Assembly (NCBI GenBank): GCA_905197665.1
Contig: CAJJZP010000004.1
Location: 62,001-126,000, forward strand
Source: an uncultured Collinsella sp.
Lineage (GTDB): Bacteria > Actinomycetota > Coriobacteriia > Coriobacteriales > Coriobacteriaceae
DNA: 64,000 nucleotides
Direction: 5' to 3'
A program made the translations under genes and the position numbers. Shown here piece by piece: positions 43,593-52,643 of this stretch (within the stretch, counting starts at the first letter, position 1; each line of letters starts with the position of its first letter). The notes beneath the pieces were generated by a model. It saw only the letters and a program-made list of their open reading frames with translations, made no database searches and was not told the origin of the DNA.

Positions 43593-43952
43593 ATGCCTAC
43601 GTCAATACTCGACACGCGGCCAGTTCAGATGAACGTGCGTATAGATCGCCAGCTCAAAGAGGCGGGAGACGCCGTCCTGACTCATATTGGCATGACGCCG
43701 TCACAAGCCGTTCGGACACTTTGGGAGTATCTGGTCGTTAACGGACGCATGCCCTCGAAGGGAGATGCGGCGGCTCCGGTTTCTGACGGAGTGGAGCCCC
43801 AGCGCATGGAGTCAAGGGCCACGCAAGGCAGCCATATCGTTCGCGATTCGTGCCTCAAATACGGCATCCCCATCCCTGAGTTCTCGGGAGACTATGACGA
43901 CCTCTATGAGGAGGCCATGGCGGAGCGCTATCCCGAATGGGTGGAACTATGA
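43593..43952 (+). CDS. RelB/DinJ-family antitoxin
   Basis: The 119-residue protein has the ribbon-helix-helix start typical of DinJ/RelB antitoxins (PVQMNVRIDRQLKEAGDAVL, then GMTPSQAVRTLWEYLVVNG) and an acidic C-terminal tail (EFSGDYDDLYEEAMAERYPE) that would wrap the toxin. It should neutralise the PIN-domain toxin and repress the operon through the inverted repeat upstream. AAAGGAGCTGAT precedes the ATG. It overlaps the toxin gene by 4 bp. Confidence 0.85.
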   Translation: MPTSILDTRPVQMNVRIDRQLKEAGDAVLTHIGMTPSQAVRTLWEYLVVNGRMPSKGDAAAPVSDGVEPQRMESRATQGSHIVRDSCLKYGIPIPEFSGDYDDLYEEAMAERYPEWVEL

Positions 43953-44470
43953 GCACAGAAGGCGTCCTCAAGCTGTTAATCGATACCAACGTATGGATGG
44001 ATTATTTTTCTGGCAGGTCCGACCGTACGGCAAATGTCGTCCATCTGATCGAGATTGCCGACGCCTCGGAGCGGATTGCCCTGTTTGCCTCGTCGCTTTC
44101 GGTCAAAGACGTTTCATATCTTGTCTCGGCGGCAATCAAGCAGGAGTGCCGAAGAAAGACTGGCTCACTGAGCGATAACGCCATTGCGGCGGCAGACGAA
44201 ACGGCTTGGGCATGCGTTCGACAGATGCGCGAGCTAGCCCTCATCGCCCCGGTCGGTGCAGACGAGGTCTTCGACTCCTTTGTGTTCAAGTACCACCACA
44301 ATGACTTTGAGGACGACCTGATGCTGGGCGTCGCCAATCGCATTGATGCCGATTACGTCGTGACGGAGGACAAGAATCTTATTAAACATACCAATGGTGT
44401 ATGCATTAATGTTCAACAGGCGTTGAGGTTGGTTGAAGGGTCCAACGCCCCTTCGGCACGGCCCGTCTAG
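43949..44470 (+). CDS. PIN-domain toxin (ribonuclease)
   Basis: The 173-residue protein starts KLLIDTNVWMDYFSGRSDRT, the first PIN acidic residue, and ends with HHNDFEDDLMLGVANRIDAD followed by YVVTEDKNL, giving the other Mg-binding acids. PIN toxins cut RNA, often tRNA or rRNA. It overlaps the antitoxin by ATGA and so is translationally coupled. A PIN toxin with a DinJ/RelB-type antitoxin is a mixed pairing, since this antitoxin type more often partners RelE/YafQ folds. Confidence 0.85.
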   Translation: MSTEGVLKLLIDTNVWMDYFSGRSDRTANVVHLIEIADASERIALFASSLSVKDVSYLVSAAIKQECRRKTGSLSDNAIAAADETAWACVRQMRELALIAPVGADEVFDSFVFKYHHNDFEDDLMLGVANRIDADYVVTEDKNLIKHTNGVCINVQQALRLVEGSNAPSARPV

Positions 44471-44618
44471 CCTGCTTTATCTTAATAAAGTGGCGTTTCC
44501 CCGCCGTTAGCCGATGATGCAAGGGCGCTCGGCGTTTTCGACTGGTTTATGCACGCAAAGTCTGGGAATATACAAGTCGCATATCTTACTGTCTTACCAG
44601 TTGCGCCAAGGAGGCACC

Positions 44619-46076
44619 ATGGACTACAAGATCACCGGCTATGAGCCCGCCCAGCTGTTCCATTTCTTTGAGGAGGTCAGCGCGATTCCCCGTGGGTCTG
44701 GCAACGAGAAGGGCATCAGCGATTTCCTGGTCGCGTTTGCCAAGGAGCGCGGCCTCGATGTGTATCAGGACGAGGTCTACAACGTCATCATTCGCAAGCC
44801 CGCATCTGCCGGTGCCGAGAATGCCCCGACCGTGATGCTGCAGGGCCACATCGATATGGTGTGCGACAAGTTGGGCTCCGTTGAGCACGACTTTATGACC
44901 GATGGTATCGACCTGGTCGTCAAGGACGGCGTCCTCACCGCCAACGGTACCACCCTGGGTGCCGACAACGGTATCGCCGTCGCTCTGATGCTCACTGTTC
45001 TCGATGACGATTCGATCGTTCACCCCGCCCTCGAGTGCGTATTCACCACCGACGAGGAGACTGGCCTGGTCGGCGCCGAGACGCTCGACAAGTCCCAGAT
45101 TAGCGCCCGCACCATGATTAACCTTGACTCCGAGGAAGAGGGCGTTGCCACCGTCAGCTGCGCCGGCGGCGTCGTCGTTACCTACACCTGCCCGATCGTG
45201 CGCGAGCACAAGACCGGTAGCACCCTCACGCTCGACATCTCCGGCCTGCTGGGCGGTCACTCCGGCAGCGATATCCACCTGGAGCGCGGCAACGGCAACC
45301 TCATCATGGCCCGCATCATCGACCGCCTGATGGTCGCCGGCGAGCCCGCCATCGTTAGCTTTAACGGCGGCACCAAGGACAACGCCATCAACCGTGAATG
45401 CAAGGCTGTTCTGGTCTACGCCGACCACGCTGCCGCCGAGGCCGCGGCCCAGATCGCAAAGGGCATCATCGCCGACGTCGCTGCCGAGCTCGAGGTCTTC
45501 GACCCCGGCTTTACCTGCACCGTCGAGATTGCCGACGACGCCGAGGTCGAGGCCATGGACCAGAAGTCCGCGCTTGCCCTTATCCGCGCCCTGCGTCTTG
45601 CCCCTAACGGCGTGATTCGCCGCAATGTCGCCACCGACGGCTCCGTCGAGGTTTCCTCCAACATCGGTGTGGTTGCCACCTCTGACGACGAGGTTAAGAT
45701 CATGCTTTCCCCGCGCTCCTCGATCACCTCGCTGCAGAACGAGTTCAAGGATCGTTTGCAGACGCTTGCCGATGTCCTGGGCTTCGACGCCAAGTTTGAG
45801 TTCGAGTATCCCGGCTGGAGCTATGCCGAGCATTCGCCGGTCCGCGACGTCTTTGTCGAGAGCTATCGCGAGCTCTTTGGCTCCGAGCTGCGCATCGAGT
45901 CCATTCACGCCGGCCTTGAGTGCGGCCTGTTTGCCGAGGCCCTGCACGGCCTGGACGCCATCGCCGTGGGCCCGACGCTCTCCGATGTCCACACCCCGGA
46001 CGAGAGCATGGAGCTCGCTTCTGCCGAGCGCTTCTACGAGCTGCTCATCGACGTGCTCAAGCGCCTCGCCGCGTAA
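44619..46076 (+). CDS. pepD: Aminoacyl-histidine dipeptidase (PepD)
   Basis: A 485-residue M20C peptidase: FHFFEEVSAIPRGSGNEKGI, TVMLQGHIDMVCDK (metal ligands), LTANGTTLGADNGIAVALML, VFTTDEETGLVGAETLD and GLLGGHSGSDIHLERGN. It splits Xaa-His and other dipeptides in the cytoplasm. CCAAGGAGGCACC precedes the ATG at 44619; the frame is open a further 105 bases without support. A bidirectional terminator separates it from the convergent hipA-like gene. Confidence 0.95.
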   Translation: MDYKITGYEPAQLFHFFEEVSAIPRGSGNEKGISDFLVAFAKERGLDVYQDEVYNVIIRKPASAGAENAPTVMLQGHIDMVCDKLGSVEHDFMTDGIDLVVKDGVLTANGTTLGADNGIAVALMLTVLDDDSIVHPALECVFTTDEETGLVGAETLDKSQISARTMINLDSEEEGVATVSCAGGVVVTYTCPIVREHKTGSTLTLDISGLLGGHSGSDIHLERGNGNLIMARIIDRLMVAGEPAIVSFNGGTKDNAINRECKAVLVYADHAAAEAAAQIAKGIIADVAAELEVFDPGFTCTVEIADDAEVEAMDQKSALALIRALRLAPNGVIRRNVATDGSVEVSSNIGVVATSDDEVKIMLSPRSSITSLQNEFKDRLQTLADVLGFDAKFEFEYPGWSYAEHSPVRDVFVESYRELFGSELRIESIHAGLECGLFAEALHGLDAIAVGPTLSDVHTPDESMELASAERFYELLIDVLKRLAA

Positions 46077-46131
46077 AGGTCACATTAACGGCGATCTAAA
46101 ACCTTTGCTGATGGGTTGCAAATGACATTAC

Positions 46132-46175
46132 GAGAGGGGGCACCCGAGCTTTTGCGACGGGTGCCCCCTTTCTTC
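46132..46175. terminator. Bidirectional terminator between pepD and hipA
   Basis: GGGGGCACCCG...CGGGTGCCCCC followed by CTTTCTT, between convergent genes. Confidence 0.85.
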
Positions 46176-46203
46176 TTTTAAGAAATGGGAAATTGATTGG
46201 CGT

Positions 46204-47508
46204 CTAGCCCATATCCGCTTTGATGAGGTCGAGGGTGCGCTGGCAGTTTTCGCGGACGGGCCCGAGCATATGTTCGCGCAGGTCCGCCATGCCGGGCAGA
46301 TCGGCGTATTCGTCCATGACCTCTTCCATGCAGATAGGCACTTCGTAGGCAAGGTCCATCATGGTTGTAAAGCAAAACTTCTCGGTTAGCCCGGCATCGG
46401 TGAGTGCCGCTTCCAGCACGGGGTCGCCTTCACCATGGTATCGGCGGATAGCGTTGGGTCCGATACGCCCCACGCGATTCTCGCCGCCAACGCTCATGGC
46501 AAGGCGTGCCCGACGTCGCATGCTCTCATACGCCAAGCCCGATGCGACATCGTACATGGGTGCGAGTGCCGCGTTTGTGCCTTTGCCTAGGATGAGCGAG
46601 TAGTTTTTAGCGTGTGCGTCAGGCGCTCTGATAATGGCGTTATAGAACAACATATAGGTAAAAAGCACAAGATTCATGTGGTGGGGGACTGTGTTAATCA
46701 GTCGTTCTTGGATGTCTCGTGTAGTCGGTCCTCCGTCGGCGGTGTATTTCTGGCTTGGCAATACACCGAGCGCCTGGCAAAAGTCCTCCTGATGCAGCCT
46801 TTCGATACTTCCGCTGTTATTGACCATTCTGTCGTACCGTTCAACGACGAGTGCGGCTTCGTCTTCAAATGTGCAATAGGAGACGTTGGCAGTTGGAATG
46901 CCAACACGCCGAGCCGTTTTCATGCAGACGAATTCGTTTAAGGCCTGATGTTTGAACCCGACGACACCATTTTTGAAGATATGGGTAGTGGGGGATGACC
47001 CTAGACATTCGTACCATTGGCCATCATGCCAAGCTAGTGCAAATTTGCCTTGGTTGCCGCCCAGGGACCAGCTTTCGTTGGAGCCCATCCATGTCTCTCT
47101 TTCGTCATCGCGAATTGCTTTAAGCTTGTGAGCGATTTGAGAATTGGTAAGCGGGCGGTATGCGGAGACCCTGCCACGGACGGCGTCTAATTGATCGGCT
47201 CGACAAAACTGAACGGCCCCCGCGCAGTCAAGACCGATATGGCACAAGAGGGCGACGGGGTTGTTAGATGCAACATCATGCTCGGTGGCAATGGCGCGAC
47301 GCTGCTCTTGACTGTCGGGCAAAAGGCCAAATAGGAACGGGCGGACGATGTTATGGCCATACGTGCGATTGGAAAGCGGCATTGTTAGCGATAGCGGTGC
47401 CCCGCGATAGGTTGGGGCGTATACAAAGCTGCAGAGTCCATGCTCGTCTTGCCGGAGAGTGCCTGCGATTTCGCCACAAATGAGGGTCGCAAGCTCCATT
47501 TCTGCCAT
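46204..47508 (-). CDS. hipA: HipA-family Ser/Thr kinase toxin
   Basis: The 434-residue protein has the HipA N-terminal lobe and kinase core: the glycine loop NESWSLGGNQGKFALAWHDG (about 144-163), VVERYDRM, the catalytic APDAHAKNYSLIL (Asp297, Asn302) and the metal-binding APMYDVASGL (Asp320). HipA kinases phosphorylate aminoacyl-tRNA synthetases such as GltX and cause dormancy. Its ATG abuts the TAA of the upstream HTH gene, so they form a hipBA operon. All key residues look intact. Confidence 0.9.
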   Translation of the reverse strand: MAEMELATLICGEIAGTLRQDEHGLCSFVYAPTYRGAPLSLTMPLSNRTYGHNIVRPFLFGLLPDSQEQRRAIATEHDVASNNPVALLCHIGLDCAGAVQFCRADQLDAVRGRVSAYRPLTNSQIAHKLKAIRDDERETWMGSNESWSLGGNQGKFALAWHDGQWYECLGSSPTTHIFKNGVVGFKHQALNEFVCMKTARRVGIPTANVSYCTFEDEAALVVERYDRMVNNSGSIERLHQEDFCQALGVLPSQKYTADGGPTTRDIQERLINTVPHHMNLVLFTYMLFYNAIIRAPDAHAKNYSLILGKGTNAALAPMYDVASGLAYESMRRRARLAMSVGGENRVGRIGPNAIRRYHGEGDPVLEAALTDAGLTEKFCFTTMMDLAYEVPICMEEVMDEYADLPGMADLREHMLGPVRENCQRTLDLIKADMG

Positions 47509-47940
47509 TTATTTCACAACCTTACAGCCAAAGGAGAGGTCTGAAGTGTCGGTAAGGCCTTGCTCGGCTGCGATTTGGGCCAGCAAGGCACCATAGGAAG
47601 ATGGCGCTCCTTGTCGAGCGGGTCGTCTGCCTACGCTTGGCTTTGGCAGGGCATTCGAGTTCGCGATAGGGAGGTCCGCTATCGTCGTTGGATGTTCGGA
47701 GGGCGATGCGATGGAGTCGTTATCGCTTTGCGCAAAGAGGCCTATGCCGAGTGCGTTAAAGACAGTCAGCAACTTGTCGAGCCGAATACCCGTGGCGTCT
47801 CCTAGCTCGAGCGATGCGAGCAGGCGTTCCGAAACACCGGCTTTTTTAGCGAGGGCGGCACGGGTGAGACCCTGAGCCTCGCGTGCCTGACGCACATAGA
47901 TGCCAGCTTGCCGCGGTGTGGTGATGGGAAGGGTATCCAT
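47509..47940 (-). CDS. hipB: HipB-like XRE-family antitoxin
   Basis: The 143-residue protein has an XRE helix-turn-helix in its first 75 residues (RQAREAQGLTRAALAKKAGV, SERLLASLELGDATGIRLDK) and a longer, disordered-looking Ser/Pro/Ala tail that ends with SYGALLAQIAAEQGLTDTSD. It should bind HipA and the palindrome directly upstream. It is longer than Escherichia HipB (88 residues) because of this tail. TTAGGAGATCGCC precedes the ATG. Confidence 0.87.
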   Translation of the reverse strand: MDTLPITTPRQAGIYVRQAREAQGLTRAALAKKAGVSERLLASLELGDATGIRLDKLLTVFNALGIGLFAQSDNDSIASPSEHPTTIADLPIANSNALPKPSVGRRPARQGAPSSYGALLAQIAAEQGLTDTSDLSFGCKVVK

Positions 47941-47954
47941 GGCGATCTCCTAAC

Positions 47955-48024
47955 GTGCAGACTTTTGCATATCAGTATGACATGCAAAAGTCTGCACGAA
48001 AAGGCATTATGCAAAACTCTGCAT
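47955..48024. promoter_or_regulatory. hipBA operator: perfect 16-bp inverted repeat plus a third half-site
   Basis: GTGCAGACTTTTGCAT (47955-47970) is mirrored exactly by ATGCAAAAGTCTGCAC (47982-47997). A third site, ATGCAAAACTCTGCAT (48009-48024), is in direct orientation with the second. It lies immediately upstream of hipB. Confidence 0.85.
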
Positions 48025-48064
48025 GAGACCTCTACATTGACGTTGAGCTTATGAGAGGCGTTTT

Positions 48065-48661
48065 TTATATCGCGAGAATCCCCAGATGCTCAAGCAAGAT
48101 CTTAAGCCCGATGAAGATGAGCACGACGCCACCCACGATGGTGGCAGGCTTTTCGTAGCGCGCGCCAAAGGTGTGGCCGATCGCTACGCCGGCGACGGAG
48201 AAGATAAAGGTCGTGATGCCGATGAGCGACACGGCGGGCATGATGTCGACCGAGAGCGCGGCAAATGAGATGCCTACGGCTAGGGCGTCGATTGAGGTGG
48301 CGATGGCGAGGATCAGGTACTCGCCCAGGTCAATCTTTTCGGCATCCTTGCCGTCGCCCTCATCCTCGTCCTCGTCCTCGTCCTCGTCCTCGGTAAAGGC
48401 CTCCCACAGCATTTTGCCGCCAATGAAGGCGAGCAGGATAAAGGCGATCCAGTGGTCGATGGGGCCGATGATGCCCATAAACTGGCTGCCAAGTGCCCAT
48501 CCGATCACGGGCATGCCGGCCTGGAAGCCGCCAAAGAACAGGCCGAGCACTACGGCGACCTTAAGGTTGATCTTCTTCATGCCAAGGCCCTTGCAGATGG
48601 ATACGGCAAAGGCGTCCATCGAAAGGCCAACGGCGAGCAGCACGAGCTCTGCGAGTCCCAT
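48065..48661 (-). CDS. mntP: Manganese efflux pump MntP
   Basis: A 198-residue protein with six hydrophobic helices and the paired MntP motifs GLSMDAFAVSICKGLG and ATSIDALAVGISFAAL, whose Asp residues in helices 1 and 4 bind Mn2+. The cytoplasmic loop between helices 3 and 4 contains a run of alternating Glu-Asp encoded by tandem GAGGAC hexamers. GAGAGGGAG precedes the ATG. I looked for a manganese riboswitch in the upstream 200 bp and did not recognise one. Confidence 0.92.
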   Translation of the reverse strand: MGLAELVLLAVGLSMDAFAVSICKGLGMKKINLKVAVVLGLFFGGFQAGMPVIGWALGSQFMGIIGPIDHWIAFILLAFIGGKMLWEAFTEDEDEDEDEDEGDGKDAEKIDLGEYLILAIATSIDALAVGISFAALSVDIMPAVSLIGITTFIFSVAGVAIGHTFGARYEKPATIVGGVVLIFIGLKILLEHLGILAI

Positions 48662-48887
48662 AGTCTGGCTCCCTCTCTGCGGGCGGGCCCGCGTGTACCT
48701 CTTGGGGGAGCAACATAAAGACTAACCTTGGCACATGGTTGATTGGGTAGTCAAAAGAGCCCGTCCCAAATTAGCTATCTTAGCGGTGTTCGCTCATTCT
48801 GTAAGCATCGGATTTCGCGAGCGCCGCGGGGACAAACCGTGAGAAACTATTTAGCGTTTATGGAGCGTATACGATGGGAGCGATGCC

Positions 48888-49955
48888 TTGGATAAGAACG
48901 AGCTGCAAAAGCGTATGGAACAGGCCATCCGTCTGACGGCACCTGGTCAGCCGATCCGCACTGCCCTCGACATGATCATCGCCGGTCACCTGGGCGCCCT
49001 TATCTGCGTTGGCGACACCGAAAACGTGCTCGCTGCCGGTAACGACGGCTTCCCGCTCAACATTTCGTTCACCTCGAACCGTCTGTTCGAGCTCTCCAAG
49101 ATGGACGGCGCCATCGTCATCGACGGCGACCTCACCCAGATCCTGCGCGCCAACTTCCATCTCAATCCCGATCCCTCGCTTGCCACGAGCGAGACGGGCA
49201 TGCGTCATCGCACCGCCGCTCGCATGTCGGTGCTCACCGATGCCATTGTGATCTCGGTCTCGGCCCGTCGTGCCGTCGTCAACGTGTACGTTCACGGCAA
49301 GAGCTACGAGATCCAGCCCGTCACCACCATCATGAGCTCGGTCAACCAGCTCGTCGCCACGCTCCAGACTACCCGTCAGTCGCTCGACCGCTCCCTGCTG
49401 CGTCTGACGGCCCTCGAGCTCGACGACTACGTTACGCTCGCCGACATTACCGGTATTTTCTCGAGCTTCGAGATCATGCAGCAGGCAAAGACTGAGCTTA
49501 AGGATTGCATCGTCAAGTTGGGCAACCAGGGCAAGCTCGTGCAGATGCAGCTCGAGCAGCTCGCGGGCTCCAGCATGGATACCGAGTATGACCTGATGAT
49601 CCGCGACTACGCAAGTGATTCTTCCGAGGCTAATGCCGAGAAGATTCGCGCCAACCTAAGCCGTATGACACCTAAGGACCTGTCCGACCCACAGCATGTG
49701 GCGGCGGTTCTGGGTTACGACGACCTGGACGAGGACTCCGTCATGACGCCACTGGGCCTGCGCACGCTTTCGCGCGTGTCCGTCGTGCGCGACGGCGTGG
49801 CCGAGAAGATCGTCGACGAGTACGGCTCGTTGCAGGAGCTCATGGACGACATTAGCGAGGATCCGGAGCGCCTGGGCGACTTTGGCGTCAACAACCCTGC
49901 CATTCTTGCGGACTCGCTGTACCGCATGAAGGGCACCAAACAGGGGAACGCATAA
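48888..49955 (+). CDS. disA: Diadenylate cyclase DisA
   Basis: The 355-residue protein has the DAC domain (HLGALICVGDTENVLAAGND, FELSKMDGAIVIDGDLTQIL with the DGA motif, and MRHRTAARMSVLTDAIVISV with the RHR motif), a helical spine, and a C-terminal helix-hairpin-helix. It makes c-di-AMP and scans DNA for branched structures. The start is a TTG at 48888 preceded by GATGGGAG; no ATG is available in frame. Its usual neighbour radA is not upstream. ispD overlaps its stop by one base. Confidence 0.94.
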   Translation: MDKNELQKRMEQAIRLTAPGQPIRTALDMIIAGHLGALICVGDTENVLAAGNDGFPLNISFTSNRLFELSKMDGAIVIDGDLTQILRANFHLNPDPSLATSETGMRHRTAARMSVLTDAIVISVSARRAVVNVYVHGKSYEIQPVTTIMSSVNQLVATLQTTRQSLDRSLLRLTALELDDYVTLADITGIFSSFEIMQQAKTELKDCIVKLGNQGKLVQMQLEQLAGSSMDTEYDLMIRDYASDSSEANAEKIRANLSRMTPKDLSDPQHVAAVLGYDDLDEDSVMTPLGLRTLSRVSVVRDGVAEKIVDEYGSLQELMDDISEDPERLGDFGVNNPAILADSLYRMKGTKQGNA

Positions 49956-50683
49956 TGGCGCCCGTATGCGCCGTGGTCGTTGCCGGCGGCAGCGGCCAGC
50001 GCTTTGGAAATCCCGGCGGCAAGCAGCTCGTTAACGTGGCGGGTCGTCCGCTCATGAGCTGGTCCATCCGCGCGTTCGATCGTAGCGACAAGGTCGGCCA
50101 CATCGTGGTGGTGTGCCCTGCCGAGCGCCGTGCCGAGATGCGCCGCCTGGCCATCGACCCGTTTGACTATGACACGCCCATCAGCTTCGCCGATGCCGGC
50201 GATACCCGCCAGGACTCCACCCGTGCCGGCGTGCATGCGGTACCGGCGGGTTTCGAATATGTCGCCATCCACGACGGCGCCCGTCCGCTCATCACGACCG
50301 AGGCCATCGATCATGCGATCGACGTGCTCGTGAGCGACCGCGCCCTCGACGGTGTCGTGTGCGGTCAGCCCGCGATCGACACGCTCAAGATTGTCGACGG
50401 CGACAATATCGTCGAGACGCCGCCGCGCGAGCTCTATTGGGCCGCGCAGACGCCGCAGATCTTTAGCGTCGACGCCATGAAGCGCGCCCACACCGCAGCT
50501 ATCGCCGAGGGCTTTATCGGGACCGACGATTCTTCGCTGGTCGAGCGCATGGGCGGGCGCGTCCGCTGTGTCCAGAGCCCGCGCGATAACCTTAAGGTGA
50601 CGGTGCCCGAGGACCTGCGTCCCGTAACCGCGATTCTGCTTGGCCGCATGGCCGAGGGAGAGGACCTTCCCCATGTTCAGTAA
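49955..50683 (+). CDS. ispD: 2-C-methyl-D-erythritol 4-phosphate cytidylyltransferase
   Basis: 242 residues: VCAVVVAGGSGQRFGNPGGK, the nucleotide-binding loop; YVAIHDGARPLITTEAIDHA; and NLKVTVPEDLRPVTAIL. It joins CTP to methylerythritol phosphate in the MEP pathway. It overlaps disA by 1 bp and ispF by 11 bp, so the three are one operon. Confidence 0.95.
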   Translation: MAPVCAVVVAGGSGQRFGNPGGKQLVNVAGRPLMSWSIRAFDRSDKVGHIVVVCPAERRAEMRRLAIDPFDYDTPISFADAGDTRQDSTRAGVHAVPAGFEYVAIHDGARPLITTEAIDHAIDVLVSDRALDGVVCGQPAIDTLKIVDGDNIVETPPRELYWAAQTPQIFSVDAMKRAHTAAIAEGFIGTDDSSLVERMGGRVRCVQSPRDNLKVTVPEDLRPVTAILLGRMAEGEDLPHVQ

Positions 50684-51167
50684 CCTGCGCATTGGCCACG
50701 GCTACGACGTCCACCGTTTGGTGGAGGGGCGTCGATGTATCATCGGCGGGGTTGACATTCCCTACGAGCGCGGCCTGCTGGGCCACTCGGATGCCGATGT
50801 GCTCGCGCATGCCTTGGCCGACGCCATTCTGGGCGCCTGCCGCGGGGGAGACATCGGCAAGCTATTCCCCGACACTGATCCCGCCTACGAGGGTGCCGAT
50901 TCGATGGTGCTGCTCGCTCGCGTGATGGACTATGCGCGCGAGCTGGGCTTTGAGTTTGTCGATGCCGATTGCACCATTGCCTGCCAGCAACCCAAGATCA
51001 CCCCGCACCGCGATGCCATGCGCGCCAACCTTGCCCATGCCCTGGGCGTCGACGTCGAAAACGTGGGCGTCACCGCCACTACGACCGAAAAGCTCGGTTG
51101 GGAAGGCCAGGGCGAGGGAATCGGCGCCTGGGCCGTCTGCCTGCTACAGAAAACCGTTAAGGAGTAA
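50673..51167 (+). CDS. ispF: 2-C-methyl-D-erythritol 2,4-cyclodiphosphate synthase
   Basis: 164 residues with RIGHGYDVHRLVEGRRCIIG (Asp/His zinc ligands), GLLGHSDADVLAHALADAIL, and the C-terminal VGVTATTTEKLGWEGQGEGI. It forms the cyclic diphosphate in the MEP pathway. The start MFSNLRIGHG at 50673, inside the end of ispD, has GGGAGAGGACC upstream; an earlier in-frame ATG at 50640 lies deeper in ispD. cysS starts four bases after its stop. Confidence 0.95.
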   Translation: MFSNLRIGHGYDVHRLVEGRRCIIGGVDIPYERGLLGHSDADVLAHALADAILGACRGGDIGKLFPDTDPAYEGADSMVLLARVMDYARELGFEFVDADCTIACQQPKITPHRDAMRANLAHALGVDVENVGVTATTTEKLGWEGQGEGIGAWAVCLLQKTVKE

Positions 51168-51170
51168 CGA

Positions 51171-52637
51171 ATGCGTATCTACAACAGCGCTACCCATAAA
51201 AAGGAAGAGTTCCAGCCCATCGAGTCCGGCAAGGTCCGCATGTACGTGTGCGGCCCCACGGTCTACGACAACATCCACATCGGCAATGCCCGCACGTTCA
51301 TCAGCTTTGACGTGATTCGTCGCTGGCTCATCGCGAGCGGCTACGAGGTCACGTTCGCCCAGAACCTCACCGACGTCGACGACAAGATCATCAAGCGCGC
51401 CAACGAGCAGGGCCGTACGGCTGCCGAGGTCGCGACGGAGTTCTCCGACAAGTTCATCGGCGTCATGCGTGCCGCCAACGTGCTCGATCCCGATGTGCGC
51501 CCCCGCGCCACCAAAGAGATCGGCCCCATGATCGCCATGATCAAGACGCTCATCGAGCAGGGCCACGCCTACGCCGCCGATAACGGCGACGTGTACTTTG
51601 CCGTGCGCAGCGATTCCAACTATGGTCAGGTCTCGGGCCGCAACATCGACGACCTTATGGTTGGCGCGCGCATCGAGGAGAACGAGGACAAGAACGACCC
51701 GCTCGACTTTGCCCTGTGGAAGGCTGCCAAGCCCGGCGAGCCCAGCTGGCCGAGCCCCTGGGGCGAGGGCCGTCCCGGTTGGCACACCGAGTGCGCCGCC
51801 ATGGTGCATCGCTACCTGGGCACCCCGATCGACATCCACGGCGGCGGCTCCGACCTTGCCTTCCCGCATCACGAGAACGAGTGCGCCCAGGCCACCTGCG
51901 CCTGGCACCAGGGCTTCTCCAACACCTGGATGCACACGGGCATGCTGCTGGTAGACGGCGAGAAAATGTCCAAGTCGCTCGGCAACTTCTTTACGCTGGC
52001 CGAGGTCCTCGAGCAGCACTCCGCTGCCGCCCTGCGCCTGCTGATGCTGCAGACGAGCTATCGCTCGCCGCTCGACTTTTCTTGGGAGCGCTTGGAGGGT
52101 GCCGAGAACTCGCTCACGCGTATCGCCGGTACGGTCGAGAACCTGCGCTGGGCCGCGAACCATGCGACGGCCGATGCCGATGAGACAGCATCCGAGGCGT
52201 TTGCCGCCAAGGCCGCCGAGACCCGTGCCACCTTTAAGGAGTGCATGGACGACGACTTTAACACCGCCGGTGCCATGGGTGCCGTCTTTGGCTTTGTGAC
52301 CGAGTGCAACCAGTACCTGGAGCAGGCGGGCGACGCTGCCGACAAGGCCGCCGCGCTTGCCGCCGCCGATACGCTGGTCGAGCTCCTCGATACGTTTGGC
52401 GTTGAGCTCCCCGAGCCAAAGGTCGAGTTGCCGCTGGGCCTGCTGGGCGTAGCCGCCGGCCTGGTTGCCTACACGGGCGACGACGTGGACGAGGCCGCTG
52501 CCAAGATTCTCGAGGCCCGTGCCGAGGCCCGCGCCGCCAAGAACTGGGATCTGGCCGACGCCATCCGCGACCAGCTCAAGGACCTCGGGCTGACGATCGA
52601 GGATACCGCCGCCGGCACCCGTATTAAGAGTCTCTAG
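51171..52637 (+). CDS. cysS: Cysteinyl-tRNA synthetase
   Basis: A 488-residue class-I synthetase: MYVCGPTVYDNIHIGNARTF with the zinc Cys and HIGN signature, GRPGWHTECAAMVHRYLG, PHHENECAQATCAW and the KMSKS loop GEKMSKSLGNFFTL. The C-terminal helical domain ends IRDQLKDLGLTIEDTAAGTR. TTAAGGAGTAACG precedes the ATG. It follows ispF directly, as in many Gram-positives. Confidence 0.97.
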   Translation: MRIYNSATHKKEEFQPIESGKVRMYVCGPTVYDNIHIGNARTFISFDVIRRWLIASGYEVTFAQNLTDVDDKIIKRANEQGRTAAEVATEFSDKFIGVMRAANVLDPDVRPRATKEIGPMIAMIKTLIEQGHAYAADNGDVYFAVRSDSNYGQVSGRNIDDLMVGARIEENEDKNDPLDFALWKAAKPGEPSWPSPWGEGRPGWHTECAAMVHRYLGTPIDIHGGGSDLAFPHHENECAQATCAWHQGFSNTWMHTGMLLVDGEKMSKSLGNFFTLAEVLEQHSAAALRLLMLQTSYRSPLDFSWERLEGAENSLTRIAGTVENLRWAANHATADADETASEAFAAKAAETRATFKECMDDDFNTAGAMGAVFGFVTECNQYLEQAGDAADKAAALAAADTLVELLDTFGVELPEPKVELPLGLLGVAAGLVAYTGDDVDEAAAKILEARAEARAAKNWDLADAIRDQLKDLGLTIEDTAAGTRIKSL

Positions 52638-52643
52638 TATTTG

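Noticed and set aside
48662..48887. Manganese riboswitch (yybP-ykoY) before mntP
   Set aside because: The conserved blocks of that motif are not recognisable in either orientation.
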